A stretch of DNA of 27,259 nucleotides from Gnetum montanum (Eukaryota > Streptophyta > Gnetopsida > Gnetales > Gnetaceae), in contig MNCI01026340.1 of the NCBI GenBank assembly GCA_015680685.1, positions 370,327-397,585 of the forward strand. Reading direction: 5' to 3'. Below are positions 1-7,611 of this stretch, one piece after another; the stretch's first letter is position 1; each line of letters starts with the position of its first letter. The notes under the pieces are model-generated. The model was given only the letters and a program-made list of their open reading frames with translations, made no database searches and was not told the DNA's origin. The position numbers were made by a program, and so were the translations under genes.

Positions 1-28
1 CACCGTCTACTCTAACTATGAATAACAA

Positions 29-1411
29 ATGCCTAACAAGCCATTTGTAGTACGTATTCCTCCCACTGCATCAATATCCATGCTTCAATCATCATACACC
101 CCGCAGCAGCCATATGTTGTCCACGTATCCCCCACTGTAGCGACTTCTAACACCCCGACACGCAAAAAACCATACGTGGTGCGTGTACCTCCCGCCGTTA
201 CTACCTCAAATCTACCAACCCCTCCTACCTGGCCTGCCCCTTACGTAGTCCGAGTGCCACCCGCCGTTGCAACAGTAGAGGTCCAACCTCTGCCTAAACC
301 AACCCCATACGTCATTAGGACACCTGAAAGTCCTAATGAATACCAATCCTCTACCTCCCAAACGCAAAGTAAACCTAGTCCTTACGTCATCAGGGTGCCC
401 AACCAGCCTTCTACTCAACCACATCCGACTATCCAACTGCAACCCCACCCGACTCCATACATAGTACGAATCCAAAGGCAACCCAAGGCTCTAAAACCAA
501 CTCCACCTCCACGCCACACACGAGAACGCTTAGCGGATAAGCTTACGCGTGAACGCTTGGAGAAGGAGCGTCAACGGTTAGCTGTAGGGCCACCTAAACC
601 CACTCCACTAAACGCAGTACCTATGACACCACCTAACCATCAACCAAACGCAGGCCATGAGGGTGAACCATCTAGAAAACACGATATGTCTAAAACAACG
701 ACTTCGGGCAAAAACGACAAACCAACGACGCACGAAATAAAACTTTTGGGCCCAATGGACCAAGTCACCACCGATAAACATGCGCCCAACAGTAGAGACT
801 TAGCAACAGCCCTAACACAAGTCACGCAAGCAATCAAACAAAAGAATACTTCATTGAGCTTATATGACTTAGTTCTAACATCTCAAACACATCGCGAAGC
901 TTTGGTATGCATGCTAACGTCTATCCCAGTAAGCGAAGACTTGCCTCCAAATGAACCTTCGATTCATGCGGTAATGTACTCACCCCAAGGGACAACTTCC
1001 AAACCATTAAGTTTCCACAACGATAACATCAAGGTGGATAAGAAAAAAGGGGAGATAACAACAGTCCCTATGTTCATAACAATACGTGTAAATCAATTTA
1101 AGATACATAGGGTCCATGTAGATGATGGAGCTGCCACAAACGTAGTACCATACCCCATCGTCGAACAACTGGGGCTTACAGAGTTAATCAGACCAACTGC
1201 CACCACATGCTTGAAATCATTCAGCGGGTCGTGCGTGATAGTTAAAGGCGCCGTGACTTTAGACTTCATAGCAGGGGATCAATTCCCCACATCCGCCGAC
1301 TTCGTAGTAATCGATGAAATGCCAGGATTCAACCTAATATTAGGAAGGCCCTGGTTAGCCCAACTAAAAGCAGTCTCATCCCCTATACACCAAGAGATTC
1401 ACCTACCCTAA
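29..1411 (+). CDS. Ty3/gypsy N-terminal polyprotein segment with retropepsin domain
   Basis: This is an open frame of 460 codons. Residues 1-155 are a Pro/Thr-rich region with seven Pro-Tyr-Val-Val-Arg type repeats. Residues about 165-190 are a basic Arg/Glu/Leu-rich helix. Residues about 340-455 match a plant retroelement aspartic protease: a strand ending in VDDGAATNVVP (Asp365-Asp366-Gly367), a middle region, and the flap-distal ILGRPWL motif. The usual Asp-Ser/Thr-Gly triad reads Asp-Asp-Gly. No CCHC zinc knuckle or recognisable capsid is visible, so this may not be a conventional gag; the window may also begin inside a longer polyprotein, making the Met at 29 uncertain. The TAA at 1409-1411 interrupts the protease tail, which continues in the same frame (EGGEIIIHGE). 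In the intact family, the protease would cut the polyprotein in the particle. Confidence 0.8.
   Translation: MPNKPFVVRIPPTASISMLQSSYTPQQPYVVHVSPTVATSNTPTRKKPYVVRVPPAVTTSNLPTPPTWPAPYVVRVPPAVATVEVQPLPKPTPYVIRTPESPNEYQSSTSQTQSKPSPYVIRVPNQPSTQPHPTIQLQPHPTPYIVRIQRQPKALKPTPPPRHTRERLADKLTRERLEKERQRLAVGPPKPTPLNAVPMTPPNHQPNAGHEGEPSRKHDMSKTTTSGKNDKPTTHEIKLLGPMDQVTTDKHAPNSRDLATALTQVTQAIKQKNTSLSLYDLVLTSQTHREALVCMLTSIPVSEDLPPNEPSIHAVMYSPQGTTSKPLSFHNDNIKVDKKKGEITTVPMFITIRVNQFKIHRVHVDDGAATNVVPYPIVEQLGLTELIRPTATTCLKSFSGSCVIVKGAVTLDFIAGDQFPTSADFVVIDEMPGFNLILGRPWLAQLKAVSSPIHQEIHLP
38..481 (+). repeat. Seven degenerate Pro-Tyr-Val-Val-Arg-Val-Pro repeats in ORF1
   Basis: The core (K/A/T)PYVVRVPP recurs seven times at irregular spacing of roughly 15-28 residues. 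Variants are PFVVRIPP, PYVVHVSP, PYVVRVPP (twice), PYVIRTPE, PYVIRVPN and PYIVRIQR, separated by Pro/Thr/Ser/Gln linkers. The repeat is conserved more at the protein than the DNA level, which suggests past selection on the peptide. Its function is unknown; a short linear binding motif or a beta-strand-forming segment is a guess. Confidence 0.85.
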
Positions 1412-1825
1412 GAAGGTGGTGAAATCATCATACACGGGGAGGTTGCTACACCCATCATTTCATCGTACAGACACAGACCAAGGCTCAGAGGTTAAGCTCG
1501 AAGAGCCTAGACAAAATGACATAAATGAACAACAACCGGTAAGCGATAATCATTTAAACATAGAAGAAGATCCACCCAAAACAGAAATACCTGAGCCTGA
1601 CATTGTACATACACCTCCTCACTTAGAAACAACAGCTAACACAGAACTCACAATAAATACCGAAACATCTGAAAACACTGATACGGGACTATTCCATCAG
1701 ACGTCCCTTGGGCTGAATTACCATTCAACGTGATCAACGAAGGGGACGCTGAATATAGAATCATACCCGCTAACACATCGCCTAATGTCAAAATAATAAA
1801 AATCAAAAAACTACTAAAATAATAA
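1412..1825 (+). pseudogene. Protease tail and acidic linker, frameshifted
   Basis: After the TAA at 1409 the protease frame continues for about 27 codons (to about 1492). Coding character then moves to another frame (about 1480-1690, acidic and Pro/Thr-rich, for example KLEEPRQNDINEQQ). It then returns to the original frame (about 1689-1819, including SDVPWAELPFNVINEGDAEY). The stretch ends in two adjacent TAA codons at 1820-1825. Two compensating frame changes indicate decay. The last segment resembles the PR-RT linker of plant Ty3 polyproteins. Its closing VKIIKIKKLLK is similar to IKILKLSTLLQ just before the RT at about 7.93 kb, so the two parts may not have been directly continuous. Confidence 0.6.
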
Positions 1826-1837
1826 CAACACAATATG

Positions 1838-2172
1838 TCCGAAATGACGTTAAACTACAACTGGTCCGAAATGATGTTAAACTACAACTGGTTCAAAATG
1901 ACGTTAAACTACAACTGGTCCGAAATGACATTAAACTACAACTGGTTCGAAATGACGTTAAACTACGACAAGTTTGGAATGACGTTAAACTATCATGTCC
2001 GCAACGACATAAACTAGCCACGATAAGAAATGGTCGGTTAACCAAGAAATCCACCCGTGTCATTCGAAATGTCCCTTGTTTATGACTGGGGTCCGAAATG
2101 GCTTTAAACTACGCATGTGGCCTGAAATGGCCTTAAACTAGTGCGAATCTGGCCCGAAATGGCCTTAAACTA
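1838..2172 (+). repeat. Tandem array 1, 27-bp unit (TCCGAAATGACGTTAAACTA core)
   Basis: Five near-perfect 27-bp units begin at about 1838, 1865, 1892, 1919 and 1946. More diverged copies follow to 2017, and three further copies carry a GCCCGAAATGGCCTTAAACTAG core between 2093 and 2172. Because 27 is a multiple of three, the array reads through as a short artificial ORF with no coding meaning. It starts 12 bases after the double stop of the first coding region. Related arrays lie at 7325-7605 and 11140-11515. Confidence 0.9.
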
Positions 2173-2485
2173 GATCATACACTTATACTTTGTTTTCCTC
2201 TTTCGTTTATCATTATACTCTGATTTATAATTACATTCGTGCATTACACTTAAACTTCAAAAACAAACCAAAACATTTTACATTGCTGTGTCGTGTTTAC
2301 AATTAAACTCAAAATCAACAAAAACAACTTTTCATATATATACATGCAATGATGTATAATTACAAGGGTTAACTGTTTTCATCCATCTGTGCAACATAAC
2401 TCGAAATTTTCAATTTACAATTGCTGTATAAATTTGAGTCAGAATAGTTTCACAATAAAACAAGATTATAAAAAACTAAAACAAA
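2173..2485 (-). other. 3' UTR-like AT-rich tail of the antisense gene
   Basis: On the minus strand this follows the stop codon at 2486-2488. It is T-rich with several TGTAA and TGTAAAAT elements, as in plant 3' UTRs, but no canonical AATAAA is seen on the minus strand. No ORF is present. It runs up to tandem array 1, so the antisense transcript probably ends within it or inside the array. Confidence 0.4.
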
Positions 2486-2586
2486 CTAAACATCCGGGAC
2501 GGGAGGATCATCCCCTTTAGACCCGCTGGCATCATCGGCCACTGCTCCACTGGGGCCAGCTTCTTGGATATCATCATCGCCTTGAT
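2486..2586 (-). pseudogene. Antisense gene last exon
   Basis: Acceptor TTTCTTTTGCATTTTCAAG|ATC opens two bases plus 32 sense codons and a TAG stop (2486-2488). The product is Asp/Gly/Ser-rich (GDDDIQEAGPSGAVADDASG). The AT-rich DNA that follows agrees with a natural end of the coding region. Confidence 0.5.
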
Positions 2587-2681
2587 CTTGAAAATGCAAA
2601 AGAAACAATCAACATATGGAAAAAGAAAGAAACTTTCAAATATTATTCAGCGAACCAATTTTATAATAACACAATGCTTAT

Positions 2682-3465
2682 CATAGGGGATCCCCCTAAA
2701 CCGAATTCTAGCCGGCGAAGGATTTCCTCTTCTGAGACACTAGTCCAATCGGTCCCATCAAGGCCTAGGTTGACATCTGCCAAGGCCTTCCCCTTGTTAA
2801 CAGCTGACCAGGTGGACGCTTTAGAGGGAATTCACCCACTGACACCTTCCCAGAAGCGGTTGTAATCACCCTTGTAGGCGATTCCATCTCAACAGTTGTG
2901 TTTTGAGCAAAGGTATCAAAAGCAAAGCGTAGACCCAATCCCTCCACAAACATTTCAAGTTGATGCTTTTCAATGGATACTTCCTTTAACAATTTCTTGT
3001 AATGATGTTTGTGGTTATTTTCATCCTAACCCCATTTGCGTACCTTGGAAGCGAAAGCTTTCCAATCTTGACAGTTGAGGTTCAGTAGATCTATTTGGGC
3101 CTTACGCTCCACTAGTCTCTAGGTCAGTGACACGTGACGATTGAGTAGATTCCAATACCTGGTATACGTGACCTCGGAAGTCCACCAAGAGTGATCACCA
3201 CTTAGTTTAGCAGAGGAAAACTCATATCGAGCCTTGAGATCGTCACGCTCAACTGACAACTTGGAAACTTCCTTCTCCTTTGCTTGAATCTGCAACCACA
3301 ACTGTTCGACGGAACGCCTACAAGTCCAGAGCGACTTGGCGTTGTGTACAAGACCCTCCGCCACCTCCTCATAAACTAGCCTTGGCACCTGCTCGATTTT
3401 TGGGGATAATGTGGGTAAACTCTTTATGCTAATTGTCTCAGAAGGATCCCACCTCAGTTTGGCAC
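2682..3465 (-). pseudogene. Antisense gene exon 7 (coiled-coil region)
   Basis: Acceptor TCGTGTGCATAG|GTGCC opens a long exon encoding a heptad-like Leu/Lys/Glu pattern (QIQAKEKEVSKLSVERDDLK) followed by KLLKEVSIEKHQLEMFVEGL. Two TAG codons (3119-3121 and 3026-3028) interrupt an otherwise continuous frame. Near 2.82-2.85 kb coding moves to another frame (KALADVNLGLDGTDWTSVSE, then EEILRRLEFGLGG). The 3' border is uncertain: at about 2682 the sequence reads ATG|ATAAGC, which could be a mutated GTAAGC donor, but the phase to exon 8 does not close. Confidence 0.5.
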
Positions 3466-3550
3466 CTATGCACACGAAAAGAACAAACGCTAAAACAACA
3501 AAAACAGGGTGTGAAACTCTATAGCTACAAATAATTTGAAACATTTATAC

Positions 3551-3738
3551 CTATCTCAGGGTGGGTTCCTGAATTCGTTCAACAACTTCCTCAGTGATAC
3601 CAGCCACAATTTTACTTGGCATCTCTATCCAAGTAAATGGCCCACGAGTGCGAGACAGACTAACCTCTATAGTCATTTCAGGGAGAACCGTCTTCATGGG
3701 TACGTCCAACCGCATCGTCCTGGTTTCGCTACCTTCGT
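3551..3738 (-). pseudogene. Antisense gene exon 6
   Basis: Acceptor TCATCTCTTCCAG|ACGAAGG (pyrimidine-rich, good branch region) and donor GAGATAG|GTATAAA bound 188 bases; the exon 5/6 phase closes. The product includes TMRLDVPMKTVLPEMTIEVS, WIEMPSKIVAGITEEVVERI and a Pro/Thr-rich end. The last codon before the donor is TAG (3551-3553). The next exon needs one carried-over base that this exon does not supply, so either a one-base indel has occurred or the exon 7 acceptor used is different. Confidence 0.55.
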
Positions 3739-3823
3739 CTGGAAGAGATGAAAACACAAAAGTAAAATACCATGGAAACAACAGCTAACAAAGCAACATA
3801 AAATAAAATAAAAGAAAACATAC

Positions 3824-4069
3824 CGTGTTCTTTGTCCCCTTCTGGGGGATCGCCTAAGTCCAGCTTTCCCTTAAGAAAGCTGCTGAACATTTCATCGACA
3901 CCACCTTGGTCATCCACCAGCTCAGTTTCTGTGGTGTCTTCCCTCAGCTCTTCTGTCCCTCCCATCTGATCTTTGCCCACGTCTTCCTCCTCAGTATTTA
4001 GCTCCGTGTTAGCCTCCTCCTCTTCAGTGATAGTCTCTAATGCCTGCTTCCTCACTTCTTGAGTCAAGT
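3824..4069 (-). pseudogene. Antisense gene exon 5 (acidic)
   Basis: Acceptor GATGCCTTCAG|ACTTGAC and donor AACACG|GTATGTTTTC bound 246 bases; phases close on both sides and no internal stop occurs. The product is strongly acidic, including TITEEEEANTELNTEEEDVG and ETELVDDQGGVDEMFSSFLK, and is likely disordered. Reading past the donor gives a false hydrophobic tail that belongs to the intron. Confidence 0.65.
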
Positions 4070-4159
4070 CTGAAGGCATCAGTGGCATGTAAGTGATCAA
4101 AGTAAAAATTATGAAAAAGACGAAAACAATAAAGCAATAAGTGTACTAAGTCTACTTAC

Positions 4160-5185
4160 CTTGGATAGGCATCTTGAATCGTATGCACTTCACTCGTGGC
4201 TCGTTCACATTCGATGCTTCCTCGGTTGAGCGTTCGTGCTTTGTTAGCTTCGACTTGGCCTTGCCAACGGTCTCTTTGATGACCCATTCTGCTCTTTTTG
4301 CAGTGTAAGGCACGTTGTGTGGCTCCAATCCCAAACTTTCACATGTGTGGATTGAGGTACCAGATGACCCCCTTGTTGTGATAGATACGGACTCATCAAT
4401 GCCCTCAGGAGCATCTTAGGACTCGGCAATTTCAAACAAGTGGATCATCCACGGACGAGATAGTTGACCGAGATCCCGCAGAACATAATTGTTGTCCGCA
4501 CGAACCACTAGAAACTCGGCTAAGCGGCGAAGATAACCGAAAAAGAATGCAAAGGTAAAGTGGGACTGCGCCTCAACATTTGAGCATAATCTCACTATCT
4601 CCTTGTGAAGGCCTGACAACAAAAATTGGGCCCAGTTATAACACATGCCGATTTTTAGGACGGTTCACATAATACGTACAGCTTCGACCCTAAGACTCCG
4701 CACCTGGGAAAGGGATTTAGGGAATACCCGTGCCCTAAATAGGGGATATAGTTCATTCACCTCGTCAACCTTTGATTTCCCCTGCATAGGGAATCCCTTG
4801 GCACCCTTGGCAACGCCCAACCAGTCCTCTAATTCACGAACCGTATGGAGCTCTTTATGAGCCCTGTCTAAAACTACATTTATACCATCCACCGCTACCC
4901 CAAACACATTCAAAAAGAATTCAGGCAACAGATGGAAAAATATCTTAACACCCTTAATCTGGGTGCTGTAGTAAGAGACAGACTTATTAAAGAAATCCAC
5001 AATCCTGATCATCTCTGCTATTGATACGTCAGGGTTCAAGGTCGTAAAGAGTTCCATAAGGTTGGCATCGTCTAAACAACGAATGATGGATGGCGGGGCA
5101 TAAGTGTGCAACCATTTTTGGGCCTTACTGACCTCCCCAAACTTCATAGACAGGGTAGTCTCCGTTTGTCCACTTGTGACAGGGT
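4160..5185 (-). pseudogene. Antisense gene exon 4 (long helical region)
   Basis: Acceptor GGTGGAG|ACCC and donor CCAAG|GTAAGTAG bound 1,026 bases; both junction phases fit. The coding frame runs through two stops, TGA 4665-4667 and TAA 4416-4418, with coding-like sequence on both sides. The product is predicted mostly helical, with segments such as MKFGEVSKAQKWLHTYAPPS, FFHLLPEFFLNVFGVAVDGI and FTFAFFFGYLRRLAEFLVVR, then a Lys/Glu-rich end. No catalytic motif is visible. A distant resemblance to plant transposon-associated helical domains is possible but not supported by a diagnostic motif. Confidence 0.6.
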
Positions 5186-5295
5186 CTCCACCAGGAGGGA
5201 CATCAATTGTAAATACAATTCGAAATCATCATATCAGTATAACCCCCAGAAGTTGAACAAACACGTTAGCACATCTAGAAAATACTGTCACTTAC

Positions 5296-5564
5296 CTTCA
5301 GTAGTGGACTTAGAGGTGCTACCCAAGTCAGAGTCACAAGGAAAGATTGGTCCCTTAGGCGACCAATCCCCATGCAACCATCCACGAGCTTGGCACATGG
5401 AGAACACTCTAGAGAACTGTTTGTGAAAGTGGACGATATCATCCTTCGTTTGAGCTAATACAGCTCCATGAAGGGTGGGGCCCACCATAAAGGTCTCTAG
5501 AGAGGTGCGAGCTAGAGCAAGTCCATCATCCTCAACGCATGTTCCATTTGGGTTGACTTAGGGC
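5296..5564 (-). pseudogene. Antisense gene exon 3
   Basis: Acceptor TTCTTTTGCAG|GCCC and donor CTGAAG|GTAAGTG, a near-consensus plant donor, bound 269 bases. Phase closes with exons 2 and 4. One in-frame TAA (5558-5560) lies at the second full codon; after it the frame is open and includes NGTCVEDDGLALARTSLETF, FHKQFSRVFSMCQARGWLHG and a Ser/Thr-rich end. No family recognised. Confidence 0.6.
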
Positions 5565-5644
5565 CTGCAAAAGAACGTTTGTCAAAATAGAAGCAAATGC
5601 CAAACGACATAAAAAATAGAAACAATAAGCTTAAACGATCCTAC

Positions 5645-6094
5645 CTATTCACCTGGTACACGGTACCAGGAGGGTTCTGGAATAGCATATGCGCGCATGC
5701 AGCTAAAAATAAAGTATTGTTGAGATAGTCCCGCCCTTGCAGTAGTTGGGCCCACACGCACGCCAATGGACGTGTAGACCTAGGCCTGCTAGAAGAACCG
5801 TCCTCATTTACAAGTGGCCCCTCGTCGATGTCTTCTATGAAGACCGCGACACCCTCCGCGGCTCCCGGTAGCATGGCCTCAAGCATGCTCCATGCCATCA
5901 GTTCACTTAGGTGTGACCAGATAACCACTTTGAACCTGTCTAGCATGAAGGCCAAGAATTCACACGCACCTTCTCTGAACCAGACCCCGTTGTTAACAAC
6001 AGTTAGATTCGGGGTAGGTTCATCAGCCTCAATGGGGCCAAACCATGTGAGTACCCCAACTAGCTCGACAACCAGGAGAAAAGGTTCAGTGTCC
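5645..6094 (-). pseudogene. Antisense gene exon 2: FCP1/NIF-like pseudophosphatase domain
   Basis: Acceptor TTGCCTGCAG|GGAC and donor GAATAG|GTAGGA bound 450 bases that are fully open. The translation follows the FCP1-homology layout. A hydrophobic strand LLVVELVGVLT sits where the family has its Asp-x-Asp-x-Thr motif. Then come REGACEFLAFMLDRFKVVIWS, matching the RPGLxEFL...FEVxxWS/T segment, and NNTLFLAACAHMLFQNPPGT, matching the NTLLIDDSPxKxxxNPPGT segment. Known FCP1-family enzymes dephosphorylate Ser/Thr, such as in the RNA polymerase II CTD. Here the nucleophile aspartates are Glu and Val and the distal Asp-Asp is Ala-Ala, so no phosphatase activity is expected. The motif II Ser and the NPPGT remain, suggesting a binding role in the ancestor. 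Fold assignment is by pattern only. Confidence 0.6.
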
Positions 6095-6169
6095 CTGCAG
6101 GCAACCAAAACACCACTATAAATCAGCCATACAAAACTTCATATTATAGGCCGACAGTTAGAAAAATTA

Positions 6170-6640
6170 CTATTTACGCTCAGCGTATACGCTGCCTAAC
6201 CCGGCGTATACGCTGTCAAAATTGTTTACGCTCTACCTAACACGGCGTATACGCCGTCGAACAAACTGTTTACCCTCAGCGTATACACCGTAAAAGCCTC
6301 CAGCATATACGCTACGTAAACAGTATATGCCATGTAAATAGTCTACGCTGAACATTGTGTAAACAGTCTACGCTAGACACGGTAAGCAAACAGTCAGCGT
6401 ATACGCTGATAAAATCGTCTATGCTTCATGCCGAAAATTTGTTTACGCTGTGCATTGATAAAACAGATTATGCTACAAACAACTTAGGCTATGTACAGTA
6501 TATGCTCAGTGTATAGAAACCCTCTACGCTATTTGTCTATGCTAACTGTCTACGCTGGGCGTATATGCCAAGGAAATTGTCTACACTAATTGTCTACGCC
6601 GGGCATATACGCCAAAACCCTCTATGCTGACTGTTTACGC
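6170..6640. repeat. GCGTATACGC palindrome array A (inside antisense intron 1)
   Basis: Perfect 10-bp palindromes GCGTATACGC occur at 6183-6192, 6204-6213, 6245-6254 and 6397-6406, some extended to the 12-bp palindrome AGCGTATACGCT. Many one- or two-base variants and TACGCT half-sites fill the rest at roughly 15-40 bp spacing. The array lies in the first intron of the antisense gene. The same motif forms a second array at about 12.72-13.19 kb in the probable LTR. Confidence 0.9.
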
Positions 6641-6692
6641 TAAGAAACTAGTACAGATGAAAATAACTAACAGAGATAGGATCAGAGCCTAC

Positions 6693-6823
6693 CTGTGTGA
6701 AGATCCAAGCCACGATGGAACCCTTGGCCTGGGCAGACACTACAGCATGGCCTCGCTCTCCTCCGCAAAGGTTAGGTCAGGTCCCTTCCTCCCCTGCCCT
6801 TCCACTTCCTTGCCTTTGCCCAT
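6693..6823 (-). pseudogene. Antisense gene exon 1 (start codon exon)
   Basis: The ATG at 6823 lies in a good plant context (AAAATGGGC) and opens MGKGKEVEGQGRKG, a basic start. An overlapping earlier ATG at 6831 ends after 19 codons. The exon is 43 codons plus two bases and ends CACACAG|GTAGGC. Codon 28 is a TAG (6740-6742), after which the same frame continues to the donor and joins exon 2 in phase. The stop therefore looks like later damage rather than a wrong frame. A TATA box sits about 300 bases upstream at 7122-7130. Confidence 0.6.
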
Positions 6824-6849
6824 TTTGGCATCCTCTACACTAGGATTGA

Positions 6850-7085
6850 TAGGTTTACACTTTGATCTTTACGCCTACGCTGAGCCTGTACGCCGGAGTC
6901 TGAGTCTCTACGCCGACGCTTGAACCTCTATGCTCTGCGTTTATGTTGAGGTTTAGTCGTTTACGTCTATGCTCAGGGTTTGGGTTTTACGCTTATGCTT
7001 ACGCTTACGCTTACGCCAGGGTTTAGTGGTTTACGCTTACGCTGGGTTGTCTACGCTCAGGATTTACGCTCGATATTTATGCTCA
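6850..7085. repeat. TTACGC/TACGCT hexamer-rich leader
   Basis: The motifs TACGCT, TTACGC and TATGCTC recur about every 6-20 bases, including four nearly consecutive TTACGC units near 7.0 kb, with interspersed AGGGTTT boxes resembling part of the plant telomere repeat. On the minus strand it lies between the TATA box at 7122 and the start codon at 6823, so it would be the 5' UTR of the antisense transcript. The half-site is shared with the palindrome arrays. Confidence 0.7.
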
Positions 7086-7121
7086 CTGAAAATTCAACAA
7101 TGTGACAAATGACCCCCCCCC

Positions 7122-7130
7122 TTTATATAG
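7122..7130 (-). promoter_or_regulatory. TATA box of the antisense gene
   Basis: The minus strand reads GCGCTATATAAAGG, a canonical TATA box, preceded by a GC-rich stretch (7131-7165) and an AT-rich block. Initiation would fall near 7.09-7.10 kb, giving a leader of about 270 bases. A TATA reading on the plus strand (TTTATATAG) is also possible but has no fitting gene start close by. Confidence 0.5.
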
Positions 7131-7185
7131 CGCTCCGCCGTTGTCGCCACCGCCGCCTTCTGGTTTGCCTCTTTTTGCCTTTTTT

Positions 7186-7265
7186 CACTCATTTTAATCA
7201 AAATTTGCTCAAAAAATAAATAAAATAAAAAAATATATATATATATTTAAAATAAAACAAAAATT
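7186..7265. other. AT-rich low-complexity block with (AT)n
   Basis: Nearly pure A/T with an ATATATATATAT run. It separates the antisense promoter from tandem array 2 and has no coding content. Confidence 0.8.
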
Positions 7266-7324
7266 ACTACATCTCGATTCCCCTGTGAACCCAATTTCAC
7301 GTGTTCACGCCGAACATTCTAGCG

Positions 7325-7605
7325 CAAATAATATCCAGCCCGGTATGGCCTTAAACTGCCATGACGGCCCGGTATGGCCTTAAAACTACCACATACAAAT
7401 CCCCTCTGGCCTGGTATGGCCTTAAACTACCATGATAGCCCGGTATGGCCTTAAAAATACCACATAAAAATTCCCTGTGGCCCGGTAAGGCCTTAAATTG
7501 CCACCTGCGGATCGCATTCGGCCCGGTAAGGCCTTAAACTGCCACCCATGGCCTGGTATGGCCTTAAACTGCCATGCGTCCCGGTGTGACGATAAATCAC
7601 CATCA
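7325..7605 (+). repeat. Tandem array 2 (GGCCCGGTATGGCCTTAAACTGCCA core)
   Basis: About eight copies of a CCCGGTATGGCCTTAAACT core followed by RCCA lie at variable spacing of about 25-45 bp. The core is clearly related to the last copies of array 1 (GCCCGAAATGGCCTTAAACTAG). It ends directly before the RT coding region. An ORF that starts inside it (7498) is only a run-in to the pol frame. Confidence 0.9.
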
Positions 7606-7611
7606 TGCATG

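Larger units (their letters stand above)
2486..6823 (-). pseudogene. Antisense, intron-containing captured gene with FCP1/NIF-like domain (decayed)
   Basis: Eight exons can be placed by eye on the minus strand: 6823-6693, 6094-5645, 5564-5296, 5185-4160, 4069-3824, 3738-3551, 3465 to about 2682, and 2586-2486. All donors and acceptors through exon 6 are GT and AG, and the codon phase closes at the first five junctions. The product would be about 1,050 residues: a basic N-terminus, an FCP1/NIF (HAD-like) domain in exon 2, an unrecognised largely helical region in exons 3-4, an acidic stretch in exon 5, a coiled-coil-like segment in exon 7 and an Asp/Gly-rich tail. The reading frame is broken by TAG 6740-6742, TAA 5558-5560, TGA 4665-4667, TAA 4416-4418, TAG 3551-3553, TAG 3119-3121, TAG 3026-3028 and a frameshift near 2.82-2.85 kb. 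The exon 6/7 and 7/8 phases do not close. It lies inside a Ty3/gypsy element, opposite to pol. I infer capture of a host gene; the exon structure is strong, the identity of most of the protein is unknown. Confidence 0.75.

Noticed and set aside
1835-2017. 60-codon ORF with repeated MTLNYNW
   Set aside because: It is the translation of the 27-bp tandem array; the unit length is divisible by three, so the frame stays open without coding meaning.
3005-3043. An intron of about 40-48 bp in exon 7 (AAG|GTACGC ... TACAAG|AAA)
   Set aside because: It is too short for a plant intron, and the sequence reads straight through in frame apart from one TAG.
5828-6121. 97-codon plus-strand ORF
   Set aside because: It is the opposite-strand shadow of antisense exon 2, which has matching splice sites and a recognisable fold.
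6170-6640. CRISPR array
   Set aside because: Spacing is irregular, repeats are short palindromes with many variants, and the context is plant nuclear DNA.
2486-6823. A C-to-T deamination signature behind the in-frame stops
   Set aside because: Every stop codon has a CAG, CAA or CGA precursor, so the stops alone cannot show it. An alignment with intact copies would be needed.
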